The position numbers and the translations under genes were made by a program. The notes under the pieces were generated by a model. The model worked only from the letters and a program-made list of their open reading frames with translations. It was not told the DNA's origin and made no database searches. Positions 7,117-13,640 of a DNA stretch of 24,742 nucleotides are shown one piece after another. The stretch comes from a virus, in the IMG/VR virus record IMGVR_UViG_3300022848_000065, positions 1-24,742 of that record. The stretch is one strand, 5' to 3'. How positions within the stretch are numbered: the first letter of the stretch is position 1; each line of letters starts with the position of its first letter.

Positions 7117-7185
7117 GTATAAGTATGAAAGTACAGGTGTAAACTACCATAGAAAGTATGCCTTCAGAGAACTGTCTGGCTACAG

Positions 7186-7205
7186 AAGCCCTATTTTTAG
7201 GGCTT
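7186..7205 (-). terminator. Strong intergenic hairpin, possible terminator
   Basis: AAGCCCTA and TAGGGCTT form an 8 bp stem with a 4-base loop, between the end of the 87-aa gene and the sigma-70 promoter. Neither strand has a clear T-run after it, so termination would be weak or factor-dependent. Its position at a unit boundary supports a role in ending transcription. Confidence 0.4.
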
Positions 7206-7233
7206 TACGTAGTAGAGTTCTGGGCCAAATGGT

Positions 7234-7497
7234 TCACACAACTTCTTTATCCTGATATAACAGGCGTTTTATAGTTCTGTGTGAGATCCCTGTGGCTAAT
7301 TTAGCAGCTTTGAGGAACATTTGGTGTGAAGGCGAAGCATCACGTGCTTCTTCTAGTATTGATCGCTTAGCCTCACGTATTGACTCAGTGTCAAATGCGT
7401 TGAGGGAGTGAGTCTTATTCTTGATATAGAAATATACCATTCCGTATGTTAGTTCCCTATTAGGATACCATGGAGCCTTTTTACTGGTCTCACTCAT
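7234..7497 (-). CDS. Helix-turn-helix-like protein, 87 aa
   Basis: The C-terminal part (about 62-82) reads LKAAKLATGISHRTIKRLLY, which fits a helix-turn-helix with ISHRTIKRLL as recognition helix. The N-terminal part is basic and aromatic. It may be a small DNA-binding regulator. It is the last gene before the hairpin at 7186-7205 and starts one base after the stop of the 187-aa gene; its own stop is TGA. Confidence 0.5.
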   Translation of the reverse strand: MSETSKKAPWYPNRELTYGMVYFYIKNKTHSLNAFDTESIREAKRSILEEARDASPSHQMFLKAAKLATGISHRTIKRLLYQDKEVV

Positions 7498-7498
7498 G

Positions 7499-8062
7499 TT
7501 AGGCTCCTATAGATAGCCCAGCTACTTGGTAGCTTATAGTACTATTACAGGCTAGGTTGAACTTAACAGCCCACTCATTTAGAGTCTCTCCAGTATCTGG
7601 TGTTTTAACTTTAGTTACAGTTCCTGCAATGTAGTTAATCTGTACCAATGTTGGCACTTTAAACTCCTGTAGTTTATTACCAATACTATGAGTAATTACT
7701 CTGTTAGTATCAGTGTTGTGAACCATAGCTATCTTCTTTACTAAGAAGGAGTAGTCACTATAGAAGTTCCCTGTGCCAGAGAAGATATCATCACGGTATG
7801 ATTTGAAGAACCTATGAGTTAGTATCATCATAGCTATATCGTGTTGAGTATCAACCTTCAGCATAGTTACTGCTGTTTGGATAACTTTTATGTGAGCTTC
7901 GTAAGTTACTTTCTTAGTTGTGGATGATTGACGGTTTATATCATCACGGTCATAGAACCATAAATCACGATCGAACCTAGTTATAGTGTCGTCGTATTTA
8001 ATCTTAGGCCTATTTGGAATGCTTTCGTAGAAAGCCATTAGTGCTAGATCTGTTGCTGTCAT
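7499..8062 (-). CDS. Protein of unknown function, 187 aa
   Basis: The product starts MTATDLALMAFYE and has charged N-terminal repeats of the type DRDLWFYDRDD, a helical middle (55-120) and a beta-rich end with VQINYIAGTVTKV. The late stretch LNEWAVKFNLACNSTISYQ could be a small helix-turn-helix-like unit. No family is recognised. It starts within the stop codon of the preceding membrane protein (ATGA). Confidence 0.6.
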   Translation of the reverse strand: MTATDLALMAFYESIPNRPKIKYDDTITRFDRDLWFYDRDDINRQSSTTKKVTYEAHIKVIQTAVTMLKVDTQHDIAMMILTHRFFKSYRDDIFSGTGNFYSDYSFLVKKIAMVHNTDTNRVITHSIGNKLQEFKVPTLVQINYIAGTVTKVKTPDTGETLNEWAVKFNLACNSTISYQVAGLSIGA

Positions 8063-8238
8063 GCAGTTACCTTTAATATTATGTATAGAACTAGTGTTGC
8101 CACTAGTATCATTATAGTGTGTATAACTATCAGCCGGTTAAGTGTACGTTCTAAGGCTTCCTGAGTGGATATTTGCCCACGACGTTGCCGATGGTATAGG
8201 TCAGTACAATAGTACCAGTTTATTAATTTAGTTAACAT
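8059..8238 (-). CDS. C-terminally anchored membrane protein, 59 aa
   Basis: The start MLTKLINWYY is chosen because AAAGGATTAGCT precedes it; an upstream in-frame start lies inside the previous gene and has no ribosome site. The N-terminal 35 residues are basic and polar, followed by one membrane helix at about 36-56 (VIHTIMILVATLVLYII). The stop TGA overlaps the next ATG. Likely tail-anchored; function unknown. Confidence 0.6.
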   Translation of the reverse strand: MLTKLINWYYCTDLYHRQRRGQISTQEALERTLNRLIVIHTIMILVATLVLYIILKVTA

Positions 8239-8240
8239 AG

Positions 8241-8486
8241 CTAATCCTTTAGTTGATATATATCTGTTGGAGGTAGGAATGCACAAACAACTTCTAGTGG
8301 GTTATGCAATATCTTAACCTCAAATCCTAGGGATTGTACTAATATTCTGATAGCTTCAGCTTCGTCCAGATGCTTCATTACTAAGCGTAGTAAGTCATCG
8401 CCTTTATACCCTTTATCAGTTTTGATTTGAATAAGAGTGTAACTCATAGCCTTTAGAATTATTGGCTTCATTGCAGGCAGATACAT
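8241..8486 (-). CDS. Protein of unknown function, 81 aa
   Basis: The start MYLPAMKPII overlaps the stop of the 211-aa gene as TAATG. The product contains SYTLIQIKTDKGYKGDDLLRLV and DEAEAIRILVQSLGFEVKIL, an alternating strand-helix pattern like a small ferredoxin-like fold. No motif identifies a function. Confidence 0.6.
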   Translation of the reverse strand: MYLPAMKPIILKAMSYTLIQIKTDKGYKGDDLLRLVMKHLDEAEAIRILVQSLGFEVKILHNPLEVVCAFLPPTDIYQLKD

Positions 8487-9121
8487 TATAATTCCCAAGG
8501 CTTCTTAAGAGGTGCAGCAACTCCTGGTAGAGGCTCTTCAATTACCGCTGACTTAATGTCATCTATTTCTTTTTGAGCTCTAGCCTTATCTTTGGCTATC
8601 TCAGCTTTTTCCATTTCTTTAGCTTCTTTACGCTCCTGCTTTAACATAGCTTCTTCGTCAGCTATCTCTATACGAGATGCCTCTGAGGCTGCATAGGCAT
8701 CAACTTGTGCTTGTGAACGCCCAAAGCTAGGCATAGATGTCTTAGACCGTCCTGTAGGCTTAGTTACTACTGGTATAGACTTAAGGGTGTGGTGAGCTCC
8801 GTAGCTAGTGGTAGTGACGTCTCCTGCTGATGGTCTGTCTGTCTTACCGTAAATAACATCAAGTTCGTTGATGTTTATAGATTTATTGGATTTAGCTGCC
8901 ATGGGGTTATTAACAGTTTGGGATAGCTGTTCAGCTCTAGGAGACTCTATAGGGTCTCCAAATAGCATAGTATTGGCTACCGTGATAAGTGTATCCCCTG
9001 GGCAGACTTTAGGGCTTGTAGCCCCTGTGTGCGAGTCTGGTGAGCATATACGTTCTACAGCTGCTAAGACCTTAGTAGCTTGAGTGTAAGTTAGTTCTAG
9101 TGTTAGCGTTACTGTATTCAT
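8486..9121 (-). CDS. Coiled-coil protein of unknown function, 211 aa
   Basis: The N-terminal 30 residues are beta-like (VTLTLELTYTQATKVL), the middle (70-135) is Ser, Thr and Gly rich and probably disordered, and residues 140-190 form a highly charged helix (EEAMLKQERKEAKEMEKAEI) likely to be a coiled coil, followed by a Pro-rich end. Such a build fits a scaffold or nucleic-acid-associated phage protein, but no family is recognised. AAAGGATTAAT precedes the ATG. Confidence 0.6.
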   Translation of the reverse strand: MNTVTLTLELTYTQATKVLAAVERICSPDSHTGATSPKVCPGDTLITVANTMLFGDPIESPRAEQLSQTVNNPMAAKSNKSININELDVIYGKTDRPSAGDVTTTSYGAHHTLKSIPVVTKPTGRSKTSMPSFGRSQAQVDAYAASEASRIEIADEEAMLKQERKEAKEMEKAEIAKDKARAQKEIDDIKSAVIEEPLPGVAAPLKKPWEL

Positions 9122-9140
9122 ATTAATCCTTTAGGTTATG

Positions 9141-9350
9141 TTAGTCGTTACGGTGAGCTTCGGTAGTATGGTGGTCCCCGTAGAAACGGCTACACATACC
9201 GCAGTACTCTGGATATGTGTCGTCTGGTTCAGGTAGGAAGATACAGCCTTCACAAGAAACTTGTGAGAGGTGTAAGACCTGTTCTATTAGCGCCATAACT
9301 TCTGTGCTACCAGTAGTGTTTAGTTGTTGATGTATTTCTAGTCTTGTCAT
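9141..9350 (-). CDS. Cys-rich zinc-binding-like protein, 69 aa
   Basis: Four cysteines in two CxxC pairs (33-36 CEGC and 50-53 CGMC) separated by an acidic 13-residue loop, plus histidines in the end (GDHHTTEAH), suggest one zinc site. The N-terminal half is a plain helix pair. Its ATG overlaps the TGA of the preceding gene. Function unknown. Confidence 0.6.
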   Translation of the reverse strand: MTRLEIHQQLNTTGSTEVMALIEQVLHLSQVSCEGCIFLPEPDDTYPEYCGMCSRFYGDHHTTEAHRND

Positions 9351-9520
9351 AGGGTTAACTCCTCTTGAGTTGAGTTGAAAGGATGTGTATAAGTACCAAA
9401 TATTCTTTGTATAATATATAAGGCATCACTTTCCATTACCATGTAGTTGCCTTCTACTATTAGTGCTGCATCATTTATTAGTATTAATGCTTCTTCTTCT
9501 GTTATTACTGGTGTACTCAT
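9347..9520 (-). CDS. Acidic small protein, 57 aa
   Basis: The start MSTPVITEEEALIL is chosen for the AAAGGATAACT before it. The frame is open further upstream, but that part runs into the tRNA-like element and has no ribosome site. The product is acidic with a helical N-terminal half (EEALILINDAALIVEG). It is the first gene downstream of the gene-free stretch 9521-10139. Function unknown. Confidence 0.55.
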   Translation of the reverse strand: MSTPVITEEEALILINDAALIVEGNYMVMESDALYIIQRIFGTYTHPFNSTQEELTL

Positions 9521-9566
9521 AGTTATCCTTTTAGTTGTATATGTAATTACTGCAAATAACTCTAAA

Positions 9567-9662
9567 AAGATTAAGTGGACTCGAACCACTTTATGTGCTC
9601 GTAAGGCCCACTTTATCCATCCTAGACCTAAATACTATTCAGTAAGTAGGCTTCTTAATCTT
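9567..9662 (-). tRNA. tRNA-like element with intact T arm
   Basis: On the minus strand a perfect T arm, AGTGG-TTCGAGT-CCACT, abuts an acceptor-like stem that belongs to a perfect 12 bp inverted repeat (AAAAAGATTAAG with CTTAATCTTTTT, 9565-9664). A hairpin TGGGC/GCACA with loop CTTACGA could be an anticodon arm reading UAC (valine), with one mismatch. However, about 20 extra bases (a CCTA/TAGG hairpin) lie between acceptor and D region and the variable loop is short. It is tRNA-derived, but possibly split by an insertion or decayed. Confidence 0.4.
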
Positions 9663-9676
9663 TTTAGAATTATTTA

Positions 9677-9765
9677 GTTGTATATGTAACCTTACCTATG
9701 CTGCAAGTTGCACCTAGATGCAAAGTTTTGTCTAGGAAGTCACTCAGTAAAGTTATATATACAAC
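9677..9765. repeat. Inverted repeat with nested hairpin
   Basis: GTTGTATATGTAAC and GTTATATATACAAC pair over 14 positions with one G-T wobble if the plus strand is transcribed. Inside, CCTAGA/TCTAGG forms a second hairpin. The size (89 bases) and position between two tRNA-like elements suggest another tRNA-like structure, but no T-arm signature is visible. Confidence 0.35.
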
Positions 9766-9772
9766 GTATTTA

Positions 9773-9901
9773 GTTGTGGGCAGGATTTGCACCTGCATTG
9801 CCTGTTGAGTGTGCCCTGCCAATTAGACGACTAAGAGTTTCTTAGTGTGGTTTTGAAGCACAATTACACTAGATTGGGCCCTACTATTAGACGACCGCAA
9901 C
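9773..9901 (-). tRNA. Composite element with two tRNA-like D arms
   Basis: On the minus strand the 5' end GTTGCGG pairs with the 3' end CCACAAC (6 of 7), and the 3' part carries a T-arm-like hairpin GCAGG-TGCAAAT-CCTGC. Between them the motif TCGTCTAAT-AGGGC, typical of tRNA D arms, occurs twice, separated by a CTAAGA/TCTTAG hairpin and a weak TTCAAAA T-arm-like loop. It looks like two tRNA-like units sharing outer stems, or one unit partly duplicated. No anticodon can be assigned. Confidence 0.35.
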
Positions 9902-10139
9902 ATAATTGGGAGCAATACGATAGCAGCTGAAACCTCCTAGGGGGTAACATATAAATATGTACTGGTCGTAACCTCGCTCCACAGCGGATGGTAATAGCCA
10001 TGATAACAAACATATTACCATAGCTACCTAAGACTCCAAACTAGCCTTGCAGCGTCTCTTCGTTTGCACTGCTTAAAGTCCACGATACTTGCATATCTGA
10101 CTTCTGTTAACCTACCTGCAAGGGCTGATAACTTCTTGG
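9902..10139. other. Gene-free stretch beside tRNA-like cluster
   Basis: No gene with a ribosome site was found. On the minus strand GGAGCGA (near 9970) pairs with TTGCTCC (near 9910), enclosing about 70 bases, which may be a fourth structured element. Two open frames of 37-44 codons exist; the one nearest the 62-aa gene lacks a start, and the other starts at an ATG without a Shine-Dalgarno and ends inside the composite tRNA-like element. Confidence 0.4.
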
Positions 10140-10328
10140 CTATTTACCTTTAAGCCTTCGTACAGTACCATCAGCAATTGTATTAGATGTAGCTTTTATG
10201 ACAGCATCACGTTTAACGATGATAGCTGATAGCTCTGCTATCATTTTGTCGGCATCTGCTAAGTCTAGTTTGAGGTTTTCTATCTGCTGCTTATACTTCC
10301 TGCAGCGTAGTTCATGTGATTCAGCCAT
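10140..10328 (-). CDS. Coiled-coil small protein, 62 aa
   Basis: The product starts MAESHELRCRKYKQQIENLKLDLADADKMIAEL, an even heptad pattern over residues 10-47, with a basic end (RRLKGK). It is probably a homodimeric coiled coil. Its ATG lies inside the end of the preceding gene in another frame (8-base overlap). Function unknown. Confidence 0.6.
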   Translation of the reverse strand: MAESHELRCRKYKQQIENLKLDLADADKMIAELSAIIVKRDAVIKATSNTIADGTVRRLKGK

Positions 10329-10530
10329 TACTTACCCTTTTTTTTGAGTAGAATCTATAATATTCTGCTGCTGTTAATTTCATTATACTTATAATAGAGA
10401 TGCTATCGACATGTACATTTGTAGCTTTGACTCGCTCTAACAACTCTTCGTAGTTAGGGTATATAGGGTCTTCTACATTTACACTCCCATTTCCGTCAGG
10501 GAATGAGTAACTTACTATAAAGTATTTCAT
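10321..10530 (-). CDS. Small protein of unknown function, 69 aa
   Basis: The product starts MKYFIVSYSFPDGNGSVNVEDPIYPNYEELLERV, a strand-loop-helix pattern, followed by SISIISIMKLTAAEYYRF. The MKYFIV start also occurs in a broken gene at 12131-12327 (MKYFVIVTEE), so they may be distant paralogues. Its ATG overlaps the stop of the 11-codon frame upstream. Confidence 0.6.
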   Translation of the reverse strand: MKYFIVSYSFPDGNGSVNVEDPIYPNYEELLERVKATNVHVDSISIISIMKLTAAEYYRFYSKKRVSNG

Positions 10531-10565
10531 TATTCACCCTTTAGTCTTGCTTGTTCTTGTGTCAT
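10530..10565 (-). CDS. Eleven-residue frame linking two genes
   Basis: The frame MTQEQARLKGE starts in the TAATG overlap at the end of the 220-aa gene and ends in a TAATG overlap with the 69-aa gene. It may serve only to carry ribosomes from one gene to the next; an AAAGGGTGAATA stretch at its end also acts as Shine-Dalgarno for the next gene. Confidence 0.3.
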   Translation of the reverse strand: MTQEQARLKGE

Positions 10566-11227
10566 TACTTCTTACCTTCATAATATAGTGCCATAACCTC
10601 TTCTTTAGTAGCTAGTCTGTGGTCGCTATTAATACCCATTTTACTGTTTACTATCTCAAATAGTTCATGGAATACATCATACATAAGTGCTGGAAAATTA
10701 TTCTCATATTCGTGCCACGGTTTTTGGATTGGTTCTTCAAATATCTTTAGAGTTCTACCATCATCTTGTAGGGATGTGGTATAAGTACCACCTTTAAGAT
10801 GGCTAACAAACTCTCTGCCCTCTAAACCAATTACTTCAACTCTTGTTATAGCTACTTCTTTCTCCTCTTTAGGTTCTGCTAGTACATCAACACCATCAGG
10901 TATATCTATCTCTAGCTTATCTGCTAGTCTGTAGTCATATACTAATTGATATACACTAAAGAAGTCTTTAGCTTTTAGAGTGAAATCTAGTATTTTACTA
11001 TCACCTTCTTTATTGTATAATGTGGAGTATTGCTCAACCTCAACACTCCCATCAGCTATAATGGAATCAGCAATGTGAGAATGAGAAGCTAGGATTAGCT
11101 TATACTTTGTTCCTGAGTTTGTGAATGTTACATTGTCCTGGTTGGCATGTTTAAACCACGTAACATCGTAGCTACAGTAAACTACATACTTCTCAGGGTT
11201 AGCTTCATATCTTTCTTTATTAGTCAT
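10565..11227 (-). CDS. Protein of unknown function, 220 aa
   Basis: The product starts MTNKERYEANPEKYVVYCSYDVTWFKH and is acidic, with mixed strands in the first 110 residues and an FEEPIQKPWHEYENNFPALMYDVFHELFEIV helical segment late. No known motif, signal or membrane segment is seen. Its ATG overlaps the stop of the pentapeptide gene by 8 bases (another frame), so the two are coupled. Confidence 0.6.
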   Translation of the reverse strand: MTNKERYEANPEKYVVYCSYDVTWFKHANQDNVTFTNSGTKYKLILASHSHIADSIIADGSVEVEQYSTLYNKEGDSKILDFTLKAKDFFSVYQLVYDYRLADKLEIDIPDGVDVLAEPKEEKEVAITRVEVIGLEGREFVSHLKGGTYTTSLQDDGRTLKIFEEPIQKPWHEYENNFPALMYDVFHELFEIVNSKMGINSDHRLATKEEVMALYYEGKK

Positions 11228-11759
11228 TTCCTTCTCCTCTGTTACATAACTCTAAAATTATATGTTTGTTTAAGTTCCAAAACTCTAAAGCCTCTTCATC
11301 CATACTAGCTATTCTTTCATCACTGAAACAAGCCCACTTTTTGATAGAGTGAGACTCACAACCAATATTTAAAACAACTGCTGTATAAGAGATTAAATAA
11401 GTACCTATTTGAAGCGATTTTATTTCTTTGTTGTTTCCTACGGCACATCTTAAATCAACATTACTTAAATTAGTACCTCTTAAATCAGTATAACTTAAAT
11501 TAGCACCTCTTAAATCAGTAGAACTTAAATTAGTACCTCTTAAATTAGCCTTACTTAAATCAGCACCTCTTAAATCAGTATAACTTAAATCAACATTACT
11601 TAAATTAGTACCTCTTAAATCAGCACCTCTTAAAACAGTATAACTTAAATTAGCATTACTTAAATTAGCCTTACTTAAACCAGCTCTAATTCCACCAGGT
11701 TTATCATTTAACCATAACTTATGAAGTCTTAGTGCTTCTTGTAATTCTACTTTATTCAT
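11220..11759 (-). CDS. Pentapeptide-repeat protein, 179 aa
   Basis: Residues 28-104 are about 15 pentapeptides of the form x-N/D-L-S/R-x (for example ANLSN, TDLRG, TNLSN), which fold as a right-handed quadrilateral beta helix. The leader ELQEALRLHKLWLNDKPGGIRA is the usual cap seen before such repeats in phage and bacterial proteins, and the tail (110-179) has an IGTYLISYTAVVLNIGCESHSI globular part. DNA mimicry is one known role of the family, but nothing here proves it. At the DNA level the repeats are near-identical 15-base units, so copy number may vary. An unusually AT-rich setting suggests separate acquisition. CGGAGAACAAAG precedes the ATG. Confidence 0.85.
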   Translation of the reverse strand: MNKVELQEALRLHKLWLNDKPGGIRAGLSKANLSNANLSYTVLRGADLRGTNLSNVDLSYTDLRGADLSKANLRGTNLSSTDLRGANLSYTDLRGTNLSNVDLRCAVGNNKEIKSLQIGTYLISYTAVVLNIGCESHSIKKWACFSDERIASMDEEALEFWNLNKHIILELCNRGEGND

Positions 11760-11772
11760 CTTTGTTCTCCGT

Positions 11773-11821
11773 TTTTTTTATTTGTTATATAGTATTATAT
11801 ACTAGGTAACAAATAAAAAAA
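11773..11821. terminator. AT-only palindrome, two-way terminator candidate
   Basis: TTTTTTTATTTGTTA (11773-11787) and TAACAAATAAAAAAA (11807-11821) are perfect 15-base inverted arms around an inner TAGTAT/TACTA hairpin. Either strand would give a stem flanked by U-runs. It lies just upstream of the pentapeptide gene, so it may end transcription entering from the broken-gene block. Confidence 0.5.
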
Positions 11822-11873
11822 GCTTAAGAATAAACCTTTATATATAAGTTTATACTAATACTTAAGTTCTAAT

Positions 11874-12120
11874 TTAATCCTTTACTTCTACACCATCATA
11901 GTTTATAATTTTGTTATAAATTTTTCACCAGTATGTTCCTTCAGGAGGTTTTATTAATTCTGAAGGCAATTTAACATTCATTTCTAACTCAATACAAAAT
12001 TCATCTTCTACCATGTTTTGAAAATGCTAATTGTTTAGAATCAAAGATACCTTCTATTGACCATTTAGAGTCATTTTCATCGCATTCACCAATCATTTTA
12101 CCTATGTAATATACTTTCAT
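11874..12120 (-). pseudogene. Broken small gene, one frameshift and one stop
   Basis: From an ATG with AAAGGAAAAG before it, the frame reads MKVYYIGKMIGECDENDSKW and continues to IFDSKQLAFSKHGRR before stopping. One base less in the AAAA run near 12015-12020 would continue as NMVEDEFCIELEMN and on to PPEGTYW, where a TGA (11925-11927) interrupts a frame that stays open to 11874. The frames join into a plausible protein of about 80 residues, so this is a decayed gene or contains base-call errors. Function unknown. Confidence 0.6.
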
Positions 12121-12130
12121 CTCTTTTCCT

Positions 12131-12327
12131 TTAGTTGTAATCATATACTGTTACTATCATAAGAGGGGTATAATTGTCCCTCCAATAAGATGTATTCACG
12201 GGCAATAAAGCCTCTTCTAATGAGTAGTATTTACAAAGTAAGGTTCAAGATACGAGAACATACCAGCATCACTTCTAGTTTCACAAGGCTCTTCATTTTC
12301 CTCTGTTACTATTACAAAATACTTCAT
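12131..12327 (-). pseudogene. Broken small gene, one frameshift
   Basis: The frame starts MKYFVIVTEENEEPCETR after AAAGGATAAGTG and runs 36 residues to a stop at 12217. A second frame takes over as CKYYSLEEALLPVNT and runs to TAA at 12131-12133, 8 bases before the next ATG, a spacing typical of neighbouring genes. One base removed in the ACCTTACTTTG stretch would join them. The start resembles the 69-aa protein at 10321-10530. Confidence 0.55.
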
Positions 12328-12386
12328 CACTTATCCTTTTAATAATATACATAATGCAACTACTCATAGAACTACGAGTAATAAGC

Positions 12387-12509
12387 TCATCTACAGTTAC
12401 CAAATAGGTAACCAATCAATGCTCCACCAAACACAACTATAGCTATAAATATACTACCCTAATTCCTATAGAACCAAGCATCACACTTAAGTCTTGATAG
12501 ACTCTTCAT
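12387..12509 (-). pseudogene. Small membrane gene with in-frame amber
   Basis: The frame starts MKSLSRLKCDAWFYRN, meets TAG at 12459-12461 (codon 17), then continues in the same frame with GSIFIAIVVFGGALIGYLF, a clean membrane helix, to a TGA at 12387. Its ATG overlaps the upstream stop as TAATG after AAAGGAAAAG. The basic leader plus helix makes sense as one 40-residue membrane protein, so the amber codon is probably a mutation or error, or is read through. Confidence 0.5.
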
Positions 12510-12631
12510 TACTTTTCCTTTATGTCAACTTCTAAACCATACATTCTAAAGGCAATAGCCTCTGCCTGCTCTAAACTGTTTGCTGTTAGTGTACATAGAG
12601 TTTCTCCATGTAGGGTTACTAGATATTCCAT
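12509..12631 (-). CDS. Small protein of unknown function, 40 aa
   Basis: The product starts MEYLVTLHGETLCTLTANSLEQAEAIAFRMYG, a strand-strand-helix pattern. AAAAGGAAACCT precedes the ATG and the stop overlaps the next frame as TAATG. The SLEQAEAIAFR helix is like small phage proteins that handle regulatory or structural tasks, but no family is recognised. Confidence 0.6.
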   Translation of the reverse strand: MEYLVTLHGETLCTLTANSLEQAEAIAFRMYGLEVDIKEK

Positions 12632-12657
12632 AGGTTTCCTTTTAATTTACTATAGTA

Positions 12658-12696
12658 GGCACCTAAGTGCCCAGTGGTAGTAGATTAAGCTACTAC
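12658..12696 (-). terminator. Tandem hairpins after the lipoprotein gene
   Basis: GTAGTAG/CTACTAC (12677-12683 with 12690-12696) includes the stop region of the SPFH-like gene, and GGCAC/GTGCC (12658-12662 with 12667-12671) follows directly. No strong T-run follows, so this may be a weak terminator or an mRNA-stabilising or processing site. Confidence 0.4.
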
Positions 12697-13520
12697 TTTA
12701 TATTGTACATAGGTTGTACATCTCCACCCATAATTAGGCTTAGAGCAATCTTACCGTCAGCCGCACTTTGTACGGCTAACTTCTGGATGTCTAGTTTCTT
12801 CATCTGTAGGTATTGATTAGCATCCATACCTATTGCAAGCATATAGGCTTTGTCTGCCCTAGCTGATGCTTTCTCAGCCTCAGCTCTAGCATTCTCTGCA
12901 GATACTCTTTCGTTCTGAGTTTTAACATTTTGCTTTTGTACAGCTGTTTTGATAGTTGCTGCGATGACTGCTTCAGGAGGTAATACTTTACCTACAGAGG
13001 CTTGTAGTAGTACTGTAGGCATACCAATGCTTTTTAGTAATGCCGATACCTCAGTCATTACTAGGAGTTGTAGTTCATCAGTTACACCTTTGTTAGTTGT
13101 CATATCAAACATCTTGTGAGACTTAGTGAAGTTTCTTACGATGTTACGCAGTGGTTCTCTAACGTTGTTAATGTACCAGCCTTCACCAAAGTTCTCTACT
13201 AGGATTGGAGTCTTGCCTTCAATGTGTTGTAGCTTGAGGTGTAGTTTAAAGTCCACAGGGTTGTTGTCAGATGTTACCAGGTCGTCGAATATTTCGTCAA
13301 CGTTGAAAGGCTTTATGCTCTTTCTAACAACTGATGTACTGAATGCAGTCCATACTAACCCTGTTGCTACCGGGTCATGGTCTACACCACCGTGGCCAAA
13401 GATGAAAGGCTTCTTTACAAGTGTTGCTTCCATGCCTTCGTCTACTGACGAGGGTGATATACATCCAGTGAATGTAAGAGCTAGTAGTGCTGTAAGTAGT
13501 GTTAGTTTGATTTTGTTCAT
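12693..13520 (-). CDS. SPFH/Band 7-like phage lipoprotein, 275 aa
   Basis: Residues 1-20 are a lipoprotein signal peptide: basic start MNKIK, hydrophobic core, lipobox LTFTGC with the lipid-bearing Cys at 20. The rest resembles SPFH (Band 7) proteins: a beta-rich first part with paired strands (VDFKLHLKLQHIEGKTPILVENF), a helix with PPEAVIAATIKTAV, then an Ala- and Glu-rich coiled coil (about 195-232) of the NARAEAEKASARAD type. Such proteins form rings on membranes; a lipoprotein form made by a phage may act on the cell envelope. It follows a 39-aa membrane protein with TAATG coupling. I judge the family from pattern only. Confidence 0.65.
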   Translation of the reverse strand: MNKIKLTLLTALLALTFTGCISPSSVDEGMEATLVKKPFIFGHGGVDHDPVATGLVWTAFSTSVVRKSIKPFNVDEIFDDLVTSDNNPVDFKLHLKLQHIEGKTPILVENFGEGWYINNVREPLRNIVRNFTKSHKMFDMTTNKGVTDELQLLVMTEVSALLKSIGMPTVLLQASVGKVLPPEAVIAATIKTAVQKQNVKTQNERVSAENARAEAEKASARADKAYMLAIGMDANQYLQMKKLDIQKLAVQSAADGKIALSLIMGGDVQPMYNIK

Positions 13521-13639
13521 TATGCTGCCTCTGGTGTGTTTATGTAGTTGCTATATAGCATGATTCCTGCTACACATAGTATTACCGCTGCCATTAGGCC
13601 AGCTGGTACGAATGTTTGAGTTGATACGGAACTAAACAT
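13520..13639 (-). CDS. Small membrane protein, 39 aa
   Basis: The product starts MFSSVSTQTFVPAGLMAAVILCVAGIMLYSNY: a short polar leader, one membrane helix at about 11-29, and a polar tail ending PEAA. It is coupled by TAATG to the SPFH-like lipoprotein and starts one base after the 270-aa gene. It may be a membrane partner of that lipoprotein; only the position suggests it. Confidence 0.6.
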   Translation of the reverse strand: MFSSVSTQTFVPAGLMAAVILCVAGIMLYSNYINTPEAA

Positions 13640-13640
13640 A

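Noticed and set aside
9972-10139. Open stretch on the minus strand reading AKKLSALAGRLTEVRYAS
   Set aside because: Protein-like but has no start codon and directly follows a stop; could be a gene remnant, not supportable.
5676-12509. Stop-codon reassignment (suppressor tRNA)
   Set aside because: The interruptions involve TAA, TAG and TGA, and all three are used as ordinary stops at tight gene junctions.
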